Part shown: positions 22,801-31,800 of the stretch, one piece after another | Position numbering within the stretch: the first letter of the stretch is position 1 | How the letters are laid out: each line of letters begins with the position of its first letter | Assembly: GCF_963855985.1 (NCBI RefSeq) | Contig: NC_087090.1 | Location: 17,296,501-17,360,500, forward strand | Source of the DNA: Ostrinia nubilalis | Lineage: Eukaryota; Arthropoda; Insecta; Lepidoptera; Crambidae | Reading direction: 5' to 3' | DNA: 64,000 nucleotides | The notes under the pieces: model-generated | Told to the model about the DNA's origin: nothing | Seen by the model: only the letters and a program-made list of their open reading frames with translations | Databases searched by the model: none | Made by a program: the position numbers and the translations under genes

Positions 22801-25800
22801 ATTTCAGCAACTAAATAAAAAGGTCTCTTTTTTCAGTCTTCCTTCCATACTCATTACTTCCTTTCTTCATAATTTACTTGAAATAAATAATGGTTATGCA
22901 CGCGATTCTAAATAAACGTAATTTTAATCGTTAATCACAGGCAGTAAGCAGATGTGATAAACTTGTATCATTAAAAAGTACTGTAAACAAATGACAAATG
23001 CTCTTACACACAGGTTCATTATTTCTAGCTCTCTAACTTAATAAATTTTACGTCTTTACGATAGTAATTAATAAAATAAAACTAAACTTACTTATTACTG
23101 CAATCTGAACGCCTAGAAATAACACACTGGCAAACTCTTGCTCCTTCACTTTCGATGGGAGATTAAAAGATAAGATTTTATTTTTAAACTCGATTGATTT
23201 TAGAAACTAAACAAAATTTCATATCTTTTAGCACTTCTTTCATACCAATTACTTCCATTCTTCAACATAAAAAATAAAACCGACTCCAAAAAACCTACAC
23301 TAAAACGTAGAAAAATAATTACTAATTACCTACTTATTTATTAGGACGAATTATTAATATTTATGTAGGTATACCATGATTGATACTTCTGGAGTCGGTG
23401 CCAAGATTATGAAACATGTAAAGTTTGCCTGCACCGACTCCAAAAGTATCAATCATGGTATACCTACATAAATATTAATAATTCGTCCTAATAAATAAGT
23501 AGGTAATTAGTAATTATTTTTCTACGTTTTAGTGTAGGTTTTTTGGAGTCGGTTTTATTTTTTTTTATAAAATTTTACTTATTTCTTGCTTTTTAGTTAA
23601 CTAATTATTACCTTGATGTTACCACTGAAGGTAGGCAGTACACTGAGACCAAAAAAAATTGGTTCATAACCGGCGGAGATATTGCGTATAAAAAAGTTCA
23701 TCCCCAATTTTCCACCCTTGGGGGTGAAATATTTTCTTCAAATTCGCATGAAACCACCCTTTTGATAATACCTATTCAACAAAAAAATAATCGTTCAAAT
23801 TGGTTTATAATCGGCGGAGATATTGCGTATAAAAAAGTTCATCCCCAATTTTCCACCCTTGGGGGTTGTTTTTTTTATTATTAAAGGACAATGGGCAAAA
23901 TGGTACCCGGCTCCAATAGATATGTGTCTAGTATCGTTTGAAAGGTCTTACCAAGATGAACAACTTTTACTATGACCACCAGCCTCAGATCTGGTTGTGT
24001 ACGAAGATATACATACTTTTTTGCAGAATGGTACCCGGCTCCAATAGTTATGTTTGTAGTGTCATTTGAAAGGTCTTACCAAGACGAACAACATTTACTA
24101 CGGCCACCAGCCGCAGATCTGGTTGCGTTCGAAGATAAAGATACTTTTTGTGTAACCTAAGTATCATACAGTATGAAGGGGGACGCGCTCGGGGCAGGGC
24201 ACCGACGAGGATTGTCGGACGCGGTGAGGAAGACGGTGGGCGGGAGTTTGCATCGTGCGGTCCACACAGCTTATGACCGCAGTCTGTGGAGGAACACTAT
24301 CTGTGGTCGCGATCCTCATCAGTGAGGGAACGAGGAAGAAGAAGAAGAAGTATCATACGTGTCCATCGTATGGTACTTAGGTTATGCGAGGCAGGAAGGG
24401 TTTACTGCTCCAGCATCCTTCCTTAACTCTATAATTATTGATGGGGATAATTGTGAAATAAATATTTTTATTTAAAGAAGTAGGTACTACCCCCTTATTA
24501 ATAAAAAGTTACACCTAGGAAGAACCTTGGATTAAAATGACATTTCCATACCAAATGACAATTTAAGTCAGAGTTTAACTAGGGTGTAACTTTTATTAAT
24601 AAAGGGGTTAAAGTTTTATTACTTCTTAAGGGTTTTATTATTTTTATTACTTCTTAAGGGTTTTATTACTTTAGCAACCCAAAGCGAATAAATCCACAAG
24701 ACCCAATAAGTCCACCCACAAGATGGACCGACGACCTCATAAAGGTAGCGGGAAGGGGCTGGATGCAGGCCGCCACCAACCGACCATTGTGGAAATCATT
24801 GGGGGAGGCCTATGTCCAACTGGACGTCCTATGGCTAAAATGATCATGATGATGATGATGAAAGCGAATAAAGGGCTAATAGCTTGGGTAGTTCATCGTA
24901 GGTATAATCCTTTCTTTTTCAATGCTTCTTTTAGTTATATTAATAGATTGTAGTCATAATACATACTCGTATACATGGATGATTGTGTTATACTTTCATC
25001 ATAATACTTAGTGGAATTACTGCATTCAAAACGTGAATTAGAACTGGCCCCATAGCAGACATTTTCCTACATCTAAAGGCCTTTTAAAATATATATTGGT
25101 TATGGCTATTGGAGCGGGTACCACTTTCCATACATTTGTGCCCATCATCCTTTAAATGGGACCACCCTTGAGGTATTACCTATACGCCGAAAAAATATTT
25201 GTTCAAATCGGTTCATAATTGGCGGAGTTATCGCGTAACAAACATAGAAAAAAAAAAAAAAAAAAAAAAAAAAAACATACGGGTCGAATTGAGAACCTCC
25301 TCCTTTTTTGAAGTCGGTTGAAAAGATTCATCGTCTTGTTCGTGATTATTTTAAATGAACGTAACTTTATTACACGGAATAACTATCAAAATGTATTGAT
25401 ATTCTTATTGTTTTATTAATAACGATTGCGCATCTACAATTCATTCAAATTTGAGTATTTTGGAAGCTTGCTTAAAGCATTAATTAGGTATTATTAACCT
25501 TTAACTATGGACGTCGGGTCTCAGAGGCCCACCCCCCTTTTCAATTTCTCGGTTTCAATACCTTCCCGCCACGTGCTGCTCTCGACCATCTCAGTAGCTT
25601 CAGTTTTAACTGTGTTAGGACCGAGGAGGCATAAAATCGCGTCTTCCGGCACTTATTACGTGAGTAATAACCATCCAAAATTTTATCGGGGTCTGGGAGA
25701 CCCGATGACTATAATTTCCATACAAACATACTTGTATGGATGTGACTTGTTAACTATATTTTTTTATAGTATATCATTATAATAATGTTGTAAATTGTTT

Positions 25801-28800
25801 TAGTTTAAGAATACATAATGGTAGAAAGTATCTGAGTACATCAGCTATATTATTAGCCCAACTATCTAAGTAACATTCCAGAAGTAAGGTTTTACTTGTA
25901 GACAATCCTTCTTTTGAGTTTAGATGTCTTAGAAGGTACCATTGCTGCAGATTCCGATTCTGAATGGTGTATATTTTGCCTATCAAAGCTCTCAAAGAAA
26001 GATGACACATGCCTGTAGAGATAATTTGTCTTTAGTGTTCTAGCCTCGTAAGACCGAAGAGCAAATTTTGTCGACTTCTAAGTATCGCCGAATGTGCTTT
26101 CAGAAGAACGAACAATTTGAAGTCGTAAACGCCGAGCACTTCGAGTAAAAAATTTTCTATGTTAGAGATTTTCTTTTGCACCCATATTTTCAGGAACCCT
26201 ATATAATAGTGCATAGAGCTTATTTTAGGTAAAAAATAACAAAAAAATGTTTTCTCTTAAAAGAACATTCGGTATTACAGACTTTAAAAAGAAAAAGTAA
26301 ATAAATTGTAGTGACCGACCGAAACATGTTATTTTGCCGAAACCGAAACCGAAACCGAAGGTTCGGTTTCATTGTATTTTCGGCCGAAACCGAAACCGAA
26401 ACCGAACTTTTTATAGAATAAAAAAAGTCCTTAAAAAGTCGAAAAAATGTTATAGGTGTACCAGAATCTCATGGCAAATAGGGAAAATAAACTTTGTTGA
26501 GAGCAATACTGGGGAAATTCGAATAAACGATCTTGATATTGTTTAATTTTTTACTTTTATGACTATAATATTAATGAACATGAAGTACGAGTATACATTT
26601 TAGGTAGGAATGTGTATGAAGAATGTTGTAATACATAGGGTTTTTAACATAGGAAAATGTCTTGAAAAATAAATAAATCGTATATTACTTTAAGTAACTA
26701 ATTTTATTATGAATCATACTTTTAACTTATCACTTCATTCAAAACTAGAAAACGATTCTGAGAACTCCAATTGCATTTCTTGTTCTTCAATAGATGATCA
26801 AGATAAAGAGGTATTGTAAATAAATTGCTCTTCCAGCATTTCAATGGAGAAGTTTCCTGATGTTAAAAACACTATATTTCTCAGAATGGGATTAAAATAT
26901 ATACTAAAACTAAAAAGACGGTGAATTTTTTTTTTAAATCGATCAAGAAATGTCTGGGAAATTAATTATTTAAATTACCTGCATATTTTCGCGTGGAACT
27001 GAAACAGGCGGTGCCGTTCTTTTTGTATATGGCCAGGTCTGGGATATTTAAAAAGGTTACAAAATTTTACTAAGAAAGAATCTTGAGTGACCTTAGCTGA
27101 AAAATTAAAAACTGCTAGATTTTAAAAAAATGGATCTGTCAACAGCACCGGATTAGGGGTGATTTACTGTTTGTACTCCGAATGACTGTCGTGAATACAC
27201 CGATCAAAATGGCGTGAATAGTTATGCGCAACTTTAGGGCCCTGTAACTTATTCATTTGTAGAGATATTTTCATGATTCTTTCACAATTATTATTAGTTT
27301 TACTTATATTTATTTCAAGTTTATTTAAAGAAAAAAATTGGAAACTTCTCCATTATTCAATCTTGCTTGATGAAATCTTTTTCATTTTTCTTTACATGGT
27401 CATAACATTGTGAGATATACCTGAAAACCCCGATAAAGCAGCTTACTTAATGTAAGAATAATATAATAAAAAAGTAAAAACATAACCCTCCTTCTGACGC
27501 AGTTGGGTAATAAACTAAATGTATCAAAACATTTCAGTCCAACTTACTGTCAACTCGACGACGCGCTTTTGAATCAAAGATTGACTTTGAATTATGCCTT
27601 ATTTTACAATTCACATTGAAAACAATATGACCTGCTTGAGCTTTTTCGACTTTTTCACAAAAATAAGAAATAGTCAAGAAGAGATTACAAATTTTTTGCA
27701 GCGGCTGACAGATTTCATAATTTTCATTGACAGGTGACAATTAAACCATAGACAATTATTATTGCCATATGAAAAACACACTTTTCCAATATTTTTGTTT
27801 GCCATGAGATTCTGGTAGACTTATAGTAAGCCCATTTTTTTCTAAAATTAATATCTCGCCGACCTATAATTACAGGTTTCTACTTTCAAAGATTTATCAC
27901 AATGAAAAAACAGCACAGTTACAGAGGTTCTGTTTGAAAATTTAACTACCCTAAGGTACGATGTTGTAAGTTTCGGCGCGGCCGAAAGGTTCGGCCGTTT
28001 TTGGCCGAAACCGAAACTCGGACCGAAACTTGATTTTTTGGCCGAAACTGGCCGAAACCGAAACCGAAACCGAAATTTCGGTCGGACACTAATAAATTGT
28101 ATTTTATACTTTAAAGTAAAACATAAATGTAAGCTCCTTAATAAATTAATACTACATAAAGATACAATAATGATATAAATAAATGTAACTGAAAAGGAAC
28201 AAGTATTTTAATTTTATTTAATGTTTAATTATTAGTACTTTTAAAAGTACTATCGGTTTTATAACATACAATAATGATAGGTTAGAATGTATAAGAAGTA
28301 AAGTGAATATTCATGTTAATTATAATATTTACTAAACTAAAAATCAGAACGTTCTCATGGTAAATTTTCTCAATCATATCATAATTTTAAAAGTCCAATA
28401 TTCAATCCATCTCAATAGAAAAAATATACAAAAATAAAACTTTCACCATCAAGACCGAATGTTCCTTGCAAAGAACTATTATTTTCAAACGAAAAAAAAT
28501 CTTACAAAACTCCTTCGAATTGGTAAAAATTTTTTTTGCTTGTTTAGCAGTATTTTAACTTAAATTATACTGGTTAGTTTTTCAATTAAACTACGTTTAC
28601 GTGAAGAAAAAAAATTAATCGTACATCACGTCCTCTCGAAAGAATCACCTTGTCAAAGAAAAATGATAATTTGACAGTGACATTTTGTTTTTTTTACATT
28701 AATAAGTTCGGATTCCTGATTTTGAATACTTTAAGCCATAGACTATCACTCTTTTTATTCAATAGGCGCGAATTTTTGAACTTAAAATTATCGCTAAAGT

Positions 28801-31800
28801 TTTAGTTCCTCTAAGGGCACATCCGGCGATACTTACAATTCACCTCCGAAAATGTCTCGGCGTTACTGACTACAAAGTTTCAGTTCCTTCTGAGGCACAT
28901 CCGGGCTTACGAGGCTAGGCCACTGTTTATATTTTTTGTAAGTTTAACCCTTGTCAAAATTTTTATTTTATGTCTTTCAGAAATTCTGTTTATGTTTTTA
29001 TGTTACACGGTTATTAATAAGCAAGGAAAAAAATATTAGTTTGATTTATTATTAATTTACTGTAATTAAGGAGCCTATATGTGATGCTAAGTCAATTAAC
29101 ACTGAAAAATGACTATGTTTTTTAAATTTGCCAAAAAATAATTAAATAATGATTAAACATTGATTACATTTACTACTAGATCCTTTATTAACAGTTATTT
29201 GATATATATCAACTCTTTGATAAATTCAAATTGGTTCAGATATGAAATTATGAAGAATTTTAGATAGGGGTCTGTGAGACCCGACGTCCATGGGAGTGTG
29301 ATTATTTTTTCACGACTATAGTTAAAGGTTAAGTATGCTAGGACGGATCTTTAGTTAACAAAGATTAATCAAAGTATTTTTGCCGCCGCTTTTACAATCT
29401 CATTCGTTGATAGACTTGCCTGTACTAAAGTGATGAAATTACATTTTTGTTAAGTTAAAAATTACGTAAATTTGTAGTTGAAAATGAAGAGTAATAACAA
29501 AGCGCTACCGATTCACGACGACACATTCGATAAACGTATTGCTTGACTGTTATTGGTCAGTCAGTCTCGCCGCGCGGGGCAGTGCCTTTGTTGCGAGGGG
29601 CCGCTCGCGCCTCGCACGGCCAGTTCGGTTTCTTCGGCCGTCGAATGCGCTTGCGACTTTTGATTGTTTTCTCGTGCGGATAGTTAGTGTGTGAACGTGT
29701 GATAGTGAGTGTGGTAATAGTGAATGTGTGTTAGAAAGATGCCTAACCATACGTACAGTGCTCGTGAGTACGTAAACATGGTTTACTGTTATGGGAGGGC
29801 ACGTGGAAACGCATCTGAAGCCCTGCAGGCTGTAGGTATCGGGCTGAACATCCTACAGCGCACCAACGTACTGATGCACGTATTATTGTTCTGTCTGTAC
29901 AACGTCTGTTGGACAATCAGCCGATTGTGCCTCCGTCCGCCTCGTCTAGGCGTGTATTGTGTCGGATTTGAGGAACTTAAATACCGGTCTGTACGTGAAG
30001 GAATACTGGAGCGCGCATCAAAACACGATTTACCTGGCACGCGTTTGCTTGCACGTGGAAGGCCGTCAGTTCGAGCCACAACCACAGAATAAGTAATAGA
30101 GGCCACAACTTGTCCGGTTGGAGCGGCCGATTCCAGACGACGTCGAAGGGGATTAGTCGGTAAGTACTTAGTTCTAAACCTAAACAAATGCTAAAGGAAT
30201 GTGTTTTTTAAATGTAGGAAGTGAATAATCTGGTAATTTTGTGTACAAAATACTTCTGCGGTCGCGGTAGGTAGTGGCGGGAAAGCGCGTACGCTCCAAT
30301 ACACTCACACACACATAGGCACGGTCATTGCGTTGCGTGGCGCGCTGTACATTGCGGGCTGCGGAATATTGTATTTTTTTTTTATCATAAAAATAAAAAA
30401 TATTTCCCACCAATAATATTTTGTAATATTACTTGGTTGGGTGTACAGAAGGCGTAGTTTCAGTCTTCGTGATAGGTTTTTTTACACCCTGTATGTACGA
30501 ACAAATAGGTTATATTTACAAAATAACTCCACTTACCGTAATCCACTGTCAGTAGCTTCAATCTCATGGACATAAAAGTTGCCATGTTCGTCAATACATG
30601 CTAGCACCACTTCTTTCTGTATGTGGGCAAATGATAAATCTTGCACCTAAAACAAGAAGTAAATATAGATAACATAAACTTTAAAGGTAGCTAACAACCA
30701 TTTCATGTGTACAGATAATGATTTGTTTTATTTATTTATTTAATAGGACAACCAACAAGATATACACCAAAAGAAAAACAATATTTACAGTATACTTAAA
30801 CTTAATCTAAATGCTTTGCCTTAATTAATTTGTTAATTAAAATGCATTTTACAAAACGCCTACCTCTCCTTTCATGCCTTTGATCAAGGCTCGTCTGTCG
30901 ATGCCCGGTTCCGTGTTGTAGACAACGCGCACCATTCCACTCCATGTTCCTGGGTTCACCGCATTGGGTGCTGGAAGCAATTACAATGAAATTATTTTAA
31001 AAACAATATTTTTATAAGTTAAAGCCAGAAGAAAGAGCTATTTCATGGTAACAAATAGTCCAGGCAAGGGCATATTATGATTATTTTGTGATAAATGGTA
31101 GTAGAAACTTAATAAATATTATACCTTTAATTGAATATGCCAAGTATTTCCCGCTCAAGTGTATAGCGAGCAGCTGGCCGGGATAAAACTTGGGCTCCCA
31201 GTTGTAGTCCACAAGGTTCTTGAGCTTCACCTTAGAGCTGCCGTGGTTGTGGTTCCCTGCGTTTGTGGTCACCACCACTTGGTTCGCAAAAACCTCTGCG
31301 CTGCACACACCATCCCCCTCAGAGAATGATCTGAAAGTAATTGACATCAGAAATCAATTATTGTAGACTAGTATTTAAGCAATGGTTAATGTAATCCACG
31401 CAGTTATTAAGAAAATGGTTCTATTTTTTTATGGAAAATACATTTCTTTACAGGTGCTTGCAAGGGTTTAGGTGATATTATAGTTGTAACACTAGCAGTC
31501 ACAGAACTATAAAATACTTCAAGGAATATTCGAGTCAACATTATTTCGAGTATTTGTGCACTCCTTACAATAATGTGACCTTGGTAAAAGTTTTGAGATC
31601 ATCAAATTTCTACAACAAAATTTCAGGAATGGCGATTAGCAACAGGTTATAAAACTTTGTAATTACATTCAATTACTCCCATACGTGAGGAGCACAGTGT
31701 TACATCATGATTATAATACCCTAAAATATATTTATTGAACTAGGAAGGGTAAAAACCGAAAATTTCACAAAACAAAATTATATCACTTACATGGTTTGGG

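Noticed and set aside
29739..30092. 122-codon plus ORF as a host gene
   Set aside because: Only the first 30 codons resemble a known domain (DUF4817 of transposons) and the rest is frame-shifted.
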